Below, piece by piece: positions 9,008-19,025 of a stretch of DNA of 64,000 bases (within the stretch, counting starts at the first letter, position 1; each line of letters begins with the position of its first letter). The DNA is from Brachionus koreanus (lineage: Eukaryota; Rotifera; Eurotatoria; Ploima; Brachionidae): the NCBI GenBank assembly GCA_016987375.1, contig PJRA01000196.1, forward strand, positions 1,947,398 to 2,011,397, given 5' to 3'. Under the pieces are notes generated by a model. It was not told where the DNA came from and did no database searches. It saw only the letters and a program-made list of their open reading frames with translations. A program made the translations under genes and the position numbers.

Positions 9008-10036
9008 TCATTTTTTTCCTTGAAATAGTTTTTTTTTCTTTAAAGATTTAAATTTAAGTAAGTTGTCTTGAAAATTATACAATTCAAAATTAATTCTTGG
9101 TATGTTAATGCTTTTTTTTAGTCTTTTGATTTTTTTCTTTTTTAATAAGCCTTCATCTACATATTCCAATTTTCTAATTCTATAAACGGGTTTGCGGCCT
9201 AATCCGTCACTCATATCATCACACTTCATAACTCTGTTGAATTGTGAATTTTTCAAATAGGACTCAACAGTATTATTCAAATTTTCTATCCAAAGTTCAG
9301 GCTCAAAATTGTCTGCTTTATTCGCATTGAGGTCCGAATGATTCTTTTTTGACAGTAGTTTTCTATTATATTCATCTTTGGCTATTAAAACTGGATTGTT
9401 TTCATGTCCATAAAAGTTCAAAAAATATTTTTGCTGACTAGAGTTGAGATTAAAAAGACAATAAAATTCATCATGAATGTTTTTTCTCTTTTTCAAAAGT
9501 GTCTTGATAAACAATTTGAACTTTTTGGGGGTTTTTCGAGTCAATTTCGGTGTAAAGGGCTGCCTTTGTCTCGATATTTTTTTTAGATTTGATTCACTTG
9601 TATTAGGTGCTAGTACAAATGCTCCGCTTTTACTTATGCTTGCTAAATCAGTAAAACAGGACTTTTCACTGCTATCTTGAGTTCTTTTATTAATCAGACT
9701 TATAGAAAGTTGTTTAGAAACAAATTTAGAGTTGAGTGAATTGAAAACAGTATTCTGAATTGCGTCAAATTTACTGATTGATTCTTTTTTTTTAACATTT
9801 TCTAAATTCAAAGTCTTGTTTAATTTTTTTTTGAGAATTTTTAAGTTATCAAAATTTTCATTGTCTTCTGTTACATTTTTTTTTTGATCAGTAATTTTAG
9901 ATCTATTTATCAAGTGAAAAATTAACTTTATAAACGAACAAATAAATGCTAAAATTGATAAGGTAACCACAAGAATTAATACGAAATATTTGCTTTTAAT
10001 ATTTAAAATTGAATAAAAAACATTTGTATTTATCAT
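9008..10036 (-). CDS. Lysine-rich single-pass membrane protein, unknown family
   Basis: One uninterrupted frame of 342 residues from the ATG at 10036. A hydrophobic stretch at about 18-42 (YFVLILVVTLSILAFICSFI) is the only membrane segment and would act as a signal anchor. The remaining 300 residues are highly basic, rich in Lys, Asn and Ser, with clusters such as LLKKKKIKRLKK and few cysteines, which suggests a cytosolic, largely disordered tail. It ends FQGKK, a possible C-terminal KK-type signal, though KK is at the very end rather than at -3/-4. No catalytic motif recognised. Its length without stops in such AT-rich DNA supports a real gene. Function unknown. Confidence 0.72.
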   Translation of the reverse strand: MINTNVFYSILNIKSKYFVLILVVTLSILAFICSFIKLIFHLINRSKITDQKKNVTEDNENFDNLKILKKKLNKTLNLENVKKKESISKFDAIQNTVFNSLNSKFVSKQLSISLINKRTQDSSEKSCFTDLASISKSGAFVLAPNTSESNLKKISRQRQPFTPKLTRKTPKKFKLFIKTLLKKRKNIHDEFYCLFNLNSSQQKYFLNFYGHENNPVLIAKDEYNRKLLSKKNHSDLNANKADNFEPELWIENLNNTVESYLKNSQFNRVMKCDDMSDGLGRKPVYRIRKLEYVDEGLLKKKKIKRLKKSINIPRINFELYNFQDNLLKFKSLKKKKLFQGKK

Positions 10037-10614
10037 ATTTGTTCTAATTTAAATATCAAATTAAGAATTTTTTTTAGATTGCTCATTTTTAAAGCGCGCT
10101 AATTAATTATTGTAAATTTTCTAAATTGAATTCATATCAGGCAATGTGAAATTTCTGCATAAAAATTACAGTAAAAAAAGAAAACTAAAGTGAAGTTCTA
10201 TAAAGCATTTGTTAATTTATTATAACAAATTAAAAGATAAATACAAAGATAATTAGAAAATTAAGAACCAAAGAATCATCCCTACCGTTTTTTATCTTCT
10301 TTTTCATTTAATCGTTCAATTCAATTTAAAAAAAAAATTTAAATATAAATTAATTCACAGACATAGTTTTTATTTTTATTTATTTTTTTATATATATTTA
10401 TATTTTTAAGGAACATTAGCTCGATAGAGTTAAAAAAAATAACAGACATACTGCTGTAAAAAAAGTGTAAAAAGTGTCATCAATTGTGCCATTTATATTT
10501 ATTCAATTAACTAAACTGAACTAAACTTAAACTAATAAAAAGATTTCACAGTATCTTAGGTGAATATTCCTGACATTATTTTTAAACTTAACGATTTAAC
10601 TTCACACTAGTAAA
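10037..10614. other. Intergenic with a MITE end at 10140-10190
   Basis: Upstream side of the minus-strand gene ending at 10036. GGCAATGTGAAAT at 10140 starts about 50 bp that align with the end of the MITE at 30092-30428. The rest is AT-rich and not recognised. Confidence 0.5.
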
Positions 10615-10890
10615 AAGTAAAAACAATATAATTTTTCTTCATATTGTACAAAAATGATTCTGTACACAGTACATTATTTTACACAATTTTTAAAACGAAT
10701 TCTAAACTCTGCAAAAAATGTGCAATTTAGTGCAAATTTTATTTATTATTTTTTTAATGATGTGCATTTTACAGTAAAATGAAGAATTTTTGCAGAGTTT
10801 AGAATTGGTTTGTACAAATTTGTATAATTAATGTATTTTTATACAATAAGAAAAAATTTTATAAAGTTTTCCCTTTTTGTACTGTAATTT
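10615..10890. repeat. Palindromic MITE copy (GGCAATGTGAAAT family)
   Basis: Two arms of roughly 110-120 bp are imperfect reverse complements. Shared landmarks are TTGTACAAAAATGATTCTG with CAGTAC, AATTCTAAACTCTGCAAAAA, and their inverted counterparts (GCAGAGTTTAGAATT, TTTTTGTACTGTAA). The same landmarks occur in the copy at 30092-30428. The outer GGCAATG end is missing on the right and displaced to 10140 on the left, so the copy is interrupted or truncated. No transposase is encoded. Confidence 0.7.
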
Positions 10891-11604
10891 TTTTAATTTT
10901 AATTAATATTCCTAAGAAAAAAAGTTAAAAAAAAAATCTTAAAATGTTTAAGATAAACTAAGCAAAAGGTATTCTACCAAAAGAAAAAAAATTTCAGAAA
11001 TCAAAATTGTAAAAAATTTTCAAAATAAAACAAGTAAATAAAAATAGTGCTTATATTTAAATTTTGCTATTTTTAAATTTAAAAAAAAAATAAAAATTAA
11101 ACTAAAGCGAGACGAAGCCGAGCTTCATCATCAACTAACAAAACCTGAGGCCAACTGTGCGAGCCAAATCCTAATAAAGTGTTTTTTTAATTAAATAATC
11201 AATGAGCATAATGAATTGCAAGCAATTTTAAACTGTATTAAATTTAAATTGCTTGTAATTTTAAGGATCTATATTTTAAGGATATAATTTCCTAAGCTAA
11301 AATTGAAAAGCACATTTTTAAAAAAAATAGCAAAGTAATATTTTTTTTATAAAATTTCATTTTTCAAAAATGATCACAACACTAAATACGCAATTAAATT
11401 TCATCGCAGATTTTCGAATTTTTTTTCATTTCAAAGATTTTAGACTTTTGTAAAAAGGATTGTAGTTTCTAAAAATGCATTGAAATTCAAAAAAATGTTA
11501 CTTTGCCATTTTTTTTAAATGTGCTTTTCATTTTTAGCTTACGAAATATAAATGTTATTAACCTTTTATTTAGATAGTTGAAATTTCACAAAAATAATCA
11601 AATA
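10891..11604. other. Intergenic, with a coding-like scrap on the minus strand
   Basis: AT-rich except for 11097-11187, described separately. No other signal found. Confidence 0.45.
11097..11187 (-). pseudogene. Short coding-like relic
   Basis: Read on the minus strand, a GC-richer patch gives LLGFGSHSWPQVLLVD followed by DEARLRLALV and a stop. Composition differs strongly from its AT-rich surroundings. There is no ATG and no clear splice acceptor. It could be the last exon of a lost gene, or a fragment of a mobile element. No family recognised. Confidence 0.25.
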
Positions 11605-12430
11605 ATGGGTAAAAAATTAAAACTCAAAATTTTTAATTAACGATAATTAAATACTTCAATAGATTCAGATAGTGAAGTCGAGGATTGTCCAGGAACAATT
11701 CTAGGTAGGTAAAAATGAAAGGATTGAAAATTTTGAAAAAAACTAATCAAAAATTTTATTCATAATTTTTCATAAGGGTCAATAATTTCAAATGACTTAG
11801 TTGAAACAAATGGAATAAACTTTGAATTTGATAGAACTAAATTAAAATGTATCATTAAAGAAGTAGTTGTAGAAGACAAACTTAAATTTTCTTACATATG
11901 TGGTGGATATTTTATCAAGTCTAATATTGAACCTCAAAATGCAGACATATATTTATTTGCTGGCTGTGATTATATAGCAACTGAAGAATTCTTAAACGCT
12001 TTTTTAAATGAAAAATATAGGAAATTTAATTTTCACCAACTAGTAATTTCTAGAAATTAATAACAAAATTCTAAAGTTGTTTTTTGAAGGGGACAGTTGC
12101 TCCAAAAGGAGTTATAGCCAAAAAATCAGTTATTATGCCTGATGGACAGCAAGCAATAATTTATTTTAGCGATTTTAACTTTTCAAAATCAATAAATCAC
12201 AAAATTCAGCTTTTGAATACGTTTGATTTGAGCCATGCAAGATAATTTACTCTTACGCCAAGGATAATTTGCTATGCTCCGAATGGTTCATCAAAGGAGG
12301 TTTGATGATATCCAAAAATCACAATCCATCACAAGATTTTGTTGAAAACTATAGAAGAAAAGGATTTTTGTTCGAAAATAATGTCTTCATTCCACAGACA
12401 AGAATTCATATAGACATAAATAACCCATAA
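11605..12430 (+). CDS. Four-exon gene of unknown family with one apparent frameshift
   Basis: Exon 1 codes only ATG G (11605-11608). Exons 11663-11704, 11777-12042 and 12090 onward follow through GT-AG introns of 54, 72 and 47 bp. The start reads MDSDSEVEDCPGTILG. Exon 3 codes 88 residues including KFSYICGGYFI. Exon 4 begins GTVAPKGVIAKK and reaches SHAR before a stop at 12243; the adjacent frame continues from about 12239 as KIIYSYAKDNLLCSEW to IDINNP and a stop at 12430. Loss of one A in an AAA run would explain this, so it is either an assembly error or a recent pseudogene. The two halves may be related repeats (YICGGYFI versus WFIKGGLMI). No signal peptide; probably intracellular. Not recognised. 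Confidence 0.6.
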
Positions 12431-12518
12431 AATTACATTTAAGATAATTTCATAATAAATAACTTTAAATAGCTCTAAAATTTTTATATAAATAAATTTA
12501 TTTTAAATTAATTTGAAG

Positions 12519-13170
12519 ATTTCTCCAGTGAGTCTCATTTTGACATTATTCCAAATTTTTTTAAAAAAATTGTAGAGAGAGCGTATCATCTGAAAAATAA
12601 CTTGATTTATCTTTAAAATTTTCTAAAAAAACAAACAATTAAAGGATACAGAATAATTTTTTTTTCACATGCATTTTATTAAATTTTAAAACATAAGGGG
12701 GCTTTAAAATTTGATCCTTGTTTTAAACACTTTGTTTCCAGAGGAATAATATAAGAAAGGTTTTTTTTTTATTTTTTAATCATATTTTTTATGTTGTGAA
12801 TTTATTTGTCTGATTAAAAAAACAAAATATTTGATATTTCAAATTAATTTTCTGTTCAATTTTATTTAAAAAAAAAGAGAATTTTTTTTTTTATTTGAAT
12901 TTGAAAAAATTCATCTAATTCGGACATCAATTTCTAATGTAAAACTATTTTTACTTAACAAAATATTTGTTGAGTTTTAATAAGTGTATAGAAATTTGAA
13001 AGTGCGCGATCTCAAAAATATGTTCCTGATTATAATCTTCCAAGTTTATAATAAAATTTTTTTAAAAAAAACTTATTTTTTATTTTGGAATTAATATTGC
13101 AGGTATACATTAAAACAAACACCGGTCAAGATAGGAAAATAACTATACCGGTTGTAAATCACAAAAATTA
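12519..13170 (+). pseudogene. Cluster of decayed exons downstream of the 11605 gene
   Basis: Four coding-like patches lie on the plus strand. 12519-12616 reads FSSESHFDIIPNFFKK and ends NNLIYL-stop. 12698 to about 12754 reads GALKFDPCFKHFVSRG-stop after ATAAG. About 12993-13045 reads ARSQKYVPDYNLPS. 13102-13170 reads YIKTNTGQDRKITIPVV and ends with a stop after TTGCAG. Acceptor sites are plausible, but donors are missing or out of phase, so I could not build an open chain. This suggests a dead gene, or a gene with errors in this assembly. No family recognised. Confidence 0.3.
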
Positions 13171-13989
13171 TTTATAAAAAGGTTTTTTTTTTTATACTTT
13201 TATTTCTATCTACTTACCTTGTTTTTATAATACAATTTTTTGTGAAAAAAAAAATTAATCTTCATATTAAAATTTTGAATAAAAAAAATACATTATTAGA
13301 CTCTCCTAATTTTCGTGATTCACCCAAAAGCTTATAATATTTTCTTAAAGAGCATAAAAATATATATGTGGAAAATGCTTTTTTATAACTATAAATATAT
13401 GATTTTGCTACGAAAAATGAAAAAATAACAGAAATTTTTTGTTTTGGTAAAAAAAATTGACATACTATGTATTCGACCATCAGATTCATTTAAAAATTTG
13501 ATTATCTTTATTAAACATTAATTATTTTAGAAAGTAAATTTTTGTTGTTTTTTCTAATATTTTTTTTTATGTTTATAAATCATCAAAAATGATATTCTAA
13601 AGTAAAAAGAAGATAGCCATTAGAAATTATTTTCAATTAAATTTAATTTTTAATGTTATTTTGAATTCTTATTTTATATTTAGCAAAGAAAGCTTCTGGA
13701 TAAATTCAAATTTTTTGAATTTGGTTAAGGCCTAATTAATTGGATAAAGGCGTTTCTTTATATCCTACAATCGGATTTTTTTTAATCTTTATTTTATTTA
13801 TTTTTCTCCTTTTTTTTAAATTTTGTAAAAACTCTGAGTCTTAAAAAGTATATTTAATTTTACTAATTTTAAATTCTAGATTTTAAACAAGTAATTTTAA
13901 TTTAAATAATCTTTAAAATAAATAATTTAATTAAATTAATAAAAATTTTATAATAATTTTTTGTCAAGTTTTTTCTTTAGTTAATTTTT
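13171..13989. other. Intergenic, no gene seen
   Basis: AT-rich spacer left of the 3' end of the EB-repeat gene. A 75-codon minus-strand frame at 13262-13489 lacks any supporting signal and was not accepted. Confidence 0.5.
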
Positions 13990-15458
13990 TTAAGCACAAT
14001 CATTAGAAGAATAAGACCAATTTAAAGTGCCAGTGCATCTACAAGTTTTTGGATTTTGCCAAATTTTGCATTCCAGTTTTTTATTTTGATCACATTCTTT
14101 ATCACTTGTACAACTTGAACCATAAGTTTTAGCCAAGTCTTTGTTTTTTTTTCACTAGTTAAAATTTTCAAGTAAAAGAAAATAAAAATTACTGCATTGG
14201 TTCATATTTGTGTCATAATAAAAGCCACTTGGACAGTCACATTTTAAAGAAGAACATACTGTTAAACCTTTAGTTTCATCACACTGATCAGCTGATTTAC
14301 AGCTATTTTGATATCCACGCTTGGAGTCTAGGGAAAAAAATATTTAACTTTTCTAAGAAAATTAGTTCTTTTTAATGGTACGGCATCGGAAATCTTCGTA
14401 AAACTGTGTTGTGGGACACCTTTTAATATTTGAATTTTTAAAAAATAAAAGCAAATTCTTAATCATTACGCGCATTTTCCTGCAGAAGAACAAACTAGCA
14501 AAATAGTTTGCGCGCACTGATTATCAAAGGTGCAACTTGAACCGAAACTGAGTCTACTTACTAAAAAATATTAAATTAATTTATTTATTTTTTACAATTT
14601 TTCCTAAATAAAAATAACCGCATTTTTTTGTCTCATCATTGTAGTATGTGCTAGTGGAACATTCGCACATGTTTGCCACCGATGTAGCCTAAGAACAAAT
14701 TACCAAAGATTATTTGACTTTATTTTAGATACAAAGTTAAATACCGGGCAATTACAAGAACTTGCTGTTGTTGAGCAAAACAAGCCATTATTTGCAAAGC
14801 ATTCGCTTGTTGACGAACATGACTGTGCATATGATTTTTTGTATTCTAAGAATTACTTAGTTTTTTTTTCAATTTACAATAATTTAAAATGATACCACAG
14901 ATTTTAGAAGAAGAGCTCCAGAAAAAATCCGGATCAGAGCAAGCACATAATCCATTTGAACAAAATAGGTTTTTGGAGGGATCACACGTTAGAGTACCAT
15001 TTTCGCATTTTTCATTATAAGAAGAATAATTCTTTGCTTTAAAAAAGAAAATCATGTTCATAATTTATAATTCAATATTAAATGAATTATACGAGCTAAT
15101 AGAGAAATTAGAATAGCTGCAATAGCTCCTAGAAGTAGAAGTATGCCAATGATACCCAAAATTACAAGAAGCCATATGGGAATATTAAATTTTGAATTTT
15201 TTTTTAAAACATCAAATTGATCTTCTTTAACATTGTACTAAAATTTTTGAATATTTAATTTTTCAAATTAGTACAAATCACAAGTTTTAGCATTACTTGA
15301 TTAACTAGGTGATGTTCTTGATTACGATTGAGGCCTTTTGGATTTACTTTTTGCTTGGTGGTAGAATCAGATTCTAAAAATTCTTTGTTATTTTCATTTT
15401 CAGATGACCAAACTTGATATTTTAGTTTAGAGGCTTTGTTCATATCGTCGAAAGACAT
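13990..15458 (-). CDS. Type II membrane protein with EB/EGF-like cysteine repeats, nine exons
   Basis: Exons 15458-15297, 15237-15093, 15036-14896, 14845-14745, 14688-14619, 14560-14470, 14419-14382, 14327-14193 and 14138-13990 join in frame to 343 residues; introns are mostly 49-60 bp with GT-AG ends. The N-terminus (MSFDDMNKASKLKYQVW) is hydrophilic without a signal peptide. One long hydrophobic helix (WLLVILGIIGILLLLGAIAA) follows at about 74-102. The remaining 240 residues are repeated cysteine units such as CSNGLCACSD, CNCP, CECS, CDCPSGFYYD and CRCTG, matching EB-module/EGF-like spacing (C, then CxC, an aromatic, then C). These fold as disulphide repeats outside the cell, so the protein probably has N-in, C-out topology. 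Adhesion or receptor-like role is inferred. The acceptor of the last exon (CAAAG) is the weakest junction. Confidence 0.78.
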
Positions 15459-16309
15459 TTTTTTTATTTAAAATTAAATTGGAAAATTTTTTTCAAAAAA
15501 ATTTTATTAGGCTTTTATATGAAAGATTTTTAATTAATAAAAATGCTTAAAGTGGTTTCTTCTCAATGTTTATTCATTCATTTAAAATTAATAATGTTTT
15601 TATACGAATTCCTAAATTCGATTATTTTATCCTAATCTAACTGGTTTATTCAGCACTGTGCAATAAAATTTTGATCGAAAATTTACAGCCACATGATAAG
15701 AATCTTGTTATTTGAATTTTTTAATTAAATACCTAAACTTAAAATTTTTGTTCAAGCCTTTTTTAAAAAAAAATTAAGAATTAGATTCATGCATTTAAAT
15801 TGAATTATTATTAGTTTTATTTTTGTTGTTTAAAACCAACTAATGTTTGTTTTAGACAATCGATTCATTTTAGAAAAGTGAATACAATTTATTGGGATTA
15901 CAAATGAGATCTTAAACGAATTTTCGATTTTTTTTTGTAAAAAATGGATAAATTTGTATTCAGCATGCTTTAAGATATGTATTATTAAACAATTTTATAT
16001 CAAAGTATTGTGAAATTTAAATTCTAACAAAACAAAAATTGCTTTTTTTGTTAAATTGAAATCTAATAAAATAAAATATTTGGAAAAATAATACTTCAAA
16101 AGTGTGCGAAAATATTTTGTTGCCACTATTTTACCTAAAATAATACCTAATGTCATAAAATGTCTAAAATAATACCTATTTTACCTAATGTCTTGTGCAA
16201 AAAAAAAGATAAAAAATAAACCATCAATACGATTTTAATTGATTATTGATTTGATTAACTAAATAAAAAAAGAAATTAAAAAAATTTTAATTTATTGACT
16301 TTATTGACT
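15459..16309. other. Intergenic with small local duplication
   Basis: Upstream side of the EB-repeat gene. About 16128-16195 contains an imperfect duplication of AAAATAATACCTA with TTTTACCTAATGTC. The region then passes into the LINE relic. Confidence 0.5.
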
Positions 16310-17395
16310 AAGTATCGTATGAACTCGACAAGTAAAACTTAGATTACTGTTGGAATCGTTTGAAAATCTCTGTTTACCTTATGCGGATGATTTAAAATTA
16401 ATCGGAGCTGTAAACGACGTAACACCACCATTCCCAGAGCTCCAAAATGACTTAAATAAACTAAAAGAGTGGTCAAAAGTATGGTCAACCGAATTGAATA
16501 TACCTAAGTGTAAGTCTATGTATTTTGGAAAATCTCGAACTCACCATGGTTACCAAATGTCGGATGCGGGAGTCCCACATACCCTCAAAGTAGTAACTGA
16601 AGAAAAAGATCTTGGTGTAATCGTTTCTGATTATTTGAAGTGGAGCCGACAGTGTACAGTAGCATTTTCAAAAGCAAACCGAATTTTGGGCCAAATTCTT
16701 TTTCATATCTCGGCAAAGAGACGGTATTGCCACTGTATACTGCATTAGTAAGACCTCTTCTAAAATATGCTATAAGCATGTTGTCCCCGTCAGCAATAAC
16801 TGATATCAAAACTCTCGAAAAAGTTCAAAGAAGAGCAAAAAAATTTATCAAACCAATTAACACTAGAAAGCCCGGATGATTACTCATTAAAATTTCAAAT
16901 AAAGTTATCAAGATAAATTAAACATTTTCTTTGAAAATTTATTCATTTTCTAAAAAACTACAATCAAAATTTTTAGATAATTAAAACGGTTTTTTAAAAT
17001 TTTATTTATATGTGGTAAAAATCAAATTTCAATTTTTCAAAAAGGGGTCTAAAAAATCCCTCGGGCGTTCTAGTGTTAAGAAAAAAACGTATGATGAAAG
17101 ATTGGAAGAATTAAATTTGCAGATCTCACAATAGAGGACTAGTTCGGTATAAACAAGAGAGGCTCTTTCCGATTTAATTTTCTTACTAATAGAGTGATGT
17201 CAACTAGGAATAGATTATCAGAGTGTGTAATATTGACAAAGTCAGTAAACACTTTTAAATCAAGAATTGACAATGAAGTGTTTGGATTAAATAAAAGCAA
17301 CGACTACAATGGCTCACTAAAGGGCTAAGCGCATCTCGCGTTGGTTTATGTTTACCCTAAACAGCACTAAACTACTACTCCTACTACTACTTTAT
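16310..17395 (+). mobile_element. 5'-truncated non-LTR retrotransposon (LINE), reverse transcriptase C-terminal part
   Basis: Begins near the catalytic block LPYADDLKLIG (about 16375-16410), followed by LQNDLNKLKEWSKVW and CKSMYFGKSRTHHGY, typical of the palm and thumb region of CR1/Jockey-like reverse transcriptases (YADD, then K...W...F...K.M.FG). A frame change near 16690 leads into VLPLYTALVRPLLKYA and LEKVQRRAKKFIKP. After an inserted element (16857-17079) comes YDERLEELNL, then RNRLSECVILTKSVNTFKSR and a stop near 17326. A short 3' UTR ends in CTACTACT-type repeats (17365-17390), a usual LINE tail. Several stops make it inactive. The 5' part of the ORF is missing, as expected from incomplete reverse transcription. 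Confidence 0.88.
16857..17079. mobile_element. piggyBac-like MITE inserted in the LINE
   Basis: A 215 bp element (16861-17075) is bounded by TTAA at 16857-16860 and 17076-17079. Its ends are inverted repeats: CACTAGAAAGCCCG on the left and CGGGCGTTCTAGTG on the right, with one mismatch. TTAA duplication and ends beginning CMCTAGAA are characteristic of piggyBac elements. Taking out the element with one TTAA joins the LINE frame exactly as KKFIKPIKKKTYDERLEEL, which proves insertion after the LINE landed. No transposase inside, so it was moved in trans. Confidence 0.88.
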
Positions 17396-17450
17396 TAAGA
17401 TAGAAAAGGTGAAACATGCACTGTTGCTGATTTTTGCATTATTTTTTTAA

Positions 17451-17529
17451 AGTATTTTATTTTAGTAAATTTTAATATATCAAAATAGGAAAAATTTTTG
17501 TTTTGTTTGTATTTGAATTCCACAATACC
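17451..17529. repeat. Dispersed repeat, copy 1 (partner at 41673-41752)
   Basis: About 75 bp, TTTTAGTAAATTTTAAT, then ATCAAAA, then TTTTTGTTTTGTTTGTATTT and CACAATAC, occur nearly unchanged at 41673-41752 in the same orientation. It lies 60 bp left of the Tc1-type MITE. It is part of an unidentified mobile element. Confidence 0.65.
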
Positions 17530-17589
17530 TATATCAAAATCAGTGTTTGAATTTATAATAAAATCATCAATGTTTAATAATGACGAATG

Positions 17590-17742
17590 TACAGTATGTT
17601 GCAAAAGTTAAGAAATTAATTATTTTATTTATCTAAATTTTTTTATAAATTNNNNNNNNNNNNNNNNNNNNNNNNNNNNNNNNNNNNNNNNNNNNNNNNN
17701 NGATAAATAAAATTAATTTCTAAACTTTTGCAACATACTGTA
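17590..17742. mobile_element. Tc1/mariner-type MITE with TA target sites, gap in centre
   Basis: Terminal inverted repeats of about 42 bp: the left begins CAGTATGTTGCAAAAGTTAA after TA (17590-17591), and the right ends TTTTGCAACATACTG before TA (17741-17742). CAGTxxxxxGCAAAAGT ends and TA duplication are typical of Tc1/mariner elements. The centre is a run of 50 N, so true length is unknown; a short MITE or a longer element are both possible. Confidence 0.8.
17652..17701. other. Assembly gap (50 N)
   Basis: A run of exactly 50 N between two complementary arms of the Tc1-type element. The hairpin probably broke the assembly. The round number suggests a placeholder length. Confidence 0.95.
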
Positions 17743-18705
17743 TAAGACAAATTTTTATAGTAATTTTCTAGTTAAAAAATGTTTTTTGATAGATTTTTGA
17801 AATGGAATTTTTCGACACATTTTATTCGATTCTTTTTTACTTATTTCCAAAAATAAAATTTTTTTGTAATAAAAATTAAATAATTTTTTAATATTTTCTA
17901 TTTAAAATATGATTGAAAAAAAAATAATTAAAAAAGAGAAATTTATAGATAAAAAATTATTGCGTCGCGTTTATATATCGTTCTCGATGCTGCGTTTATA
18001 AAGACGAGGTTACGGTAATTGTTTCTGTTTCGATTATCCTTTTCTTAAGCAAAATTACCTTTCATTTGGCCAATATGACACGGTCAATTGAGTTTATTGA
18101 GTTTATTAGTTTATTTTCTGCAATTGAAATGAAACATTATCATCAACTTAATTTTTTTAAATCAGATTTATGTTTTAAGTTTAATATATATGCCATCAAT
18201 TTTAGTGTTCATTCTGCATTTACGCAAAATTAAAGACTGTCGTTCAACATAAAACTACATACAATTATGTAGATCAATACAGTACATCATGTTTATTCAG
18301 TTTGTTAAGAGTCAAACAATCAATTCAAAAGAATTGTATATTTAGTAGCTTTTAATTTTTGCTTTTCAAAAGATTGAAATGCTTTTCAATTTTACCCTTA
18401 GCCCTGGGCTCTTCAAAAATTTCACTTAATCTCTCTATTTTTCTTGACTAAAATTATTGCTTAAGATACTAAAAAAATATATTATTTTTTCAAAATGCTG
18501 TTTTTTTAAACAATATTTTTTATTAATATAACATTGTTGGTTATGTTTCAGATAAAAAAATTGCTTTAAGTAATTTTACAATAAAAGTATTAAGTTTAGT
18601 CCTAAGGCTTTTAAAATTTTTTATTTATTTTCAAAATCAAAATTCAAAATCAAACGGGTATGAAAAAATTCAATCTGGTTTTGGACCGATCAAGCTTTCT
18701 AGTGC
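17743..18705. other. No gene seen; carries a short dispersed repeat at 17797-17835
   Basis: TTTTTCGACACATTTTATTCGATTC near 17803 recurs at 32603 and, reversed, near 29360-29390. A GC-richer patch lies at 17960-18030 (GCGTCGCG, CGTTCTCGATGC). No reading frame with support. Confidence 0.45.
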
Positions 18706-19025
18706 TAATATTGCCTTAGAATTAATTGAATTAATCTTTTAAAGATTAATCTTGTAGAAATAAAAATTCAGAATATTTTACTGTTAAGCTAATGAAGTTT
18801 ATTTTTTAAGTTAAAAAAAAAGGAATTTCAATATTCTTTAACGCATACAATTAATTTAACTTTTTAAATTTTTTTTCTAGAAATTTTGCAAATAAATAAT
18901 AAAAAATTTTTTTTTTTATTTTATTAATGTCCAATTAATGTCTAATTAGCCGAGCTTTGTCTGTGCTAAACTTTATTTTCATGCAAGAAAAAATTATCCG
19001 TATTCAAGTCCTGTAAAAAATAATT
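18706..19025. repeat. Left arm of the long inverted repeat around the ADAR-like gene
   Basis: From AATATTGCC (18706) to CCTGTAAAAAATAA (about 19024) this segment is the reverse complement of 21762-22018 with scattered substitutions and small gaps; a stretch near 18725-18757 is absent from the other arm. Strong landmarks are TTTACTGTTAAGCTAATGAA, GCCGAGCTTTGTCTGTGCTA and CATGCAAGAAAAAATTATCC with GTATTCAAGTCC. A transcript with both arms could form over 200 bp of double-stranded RNA. It may simply be two oppositely inserted copies of one transposon. Confidence 0.85.

Noticed and set aside
9404..9680. Plus-strand frames of 60 and 67 codons
   Set aside because: Antisense shadows of the 342-residue minus-strand gene.
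17395..17604. 69-codon minus-strand frame next to the Tc1-type MITE
   Set aside because: It is made of the dispersed repeat at 17451-17529 and the MITE end, so it is not an independent gene.
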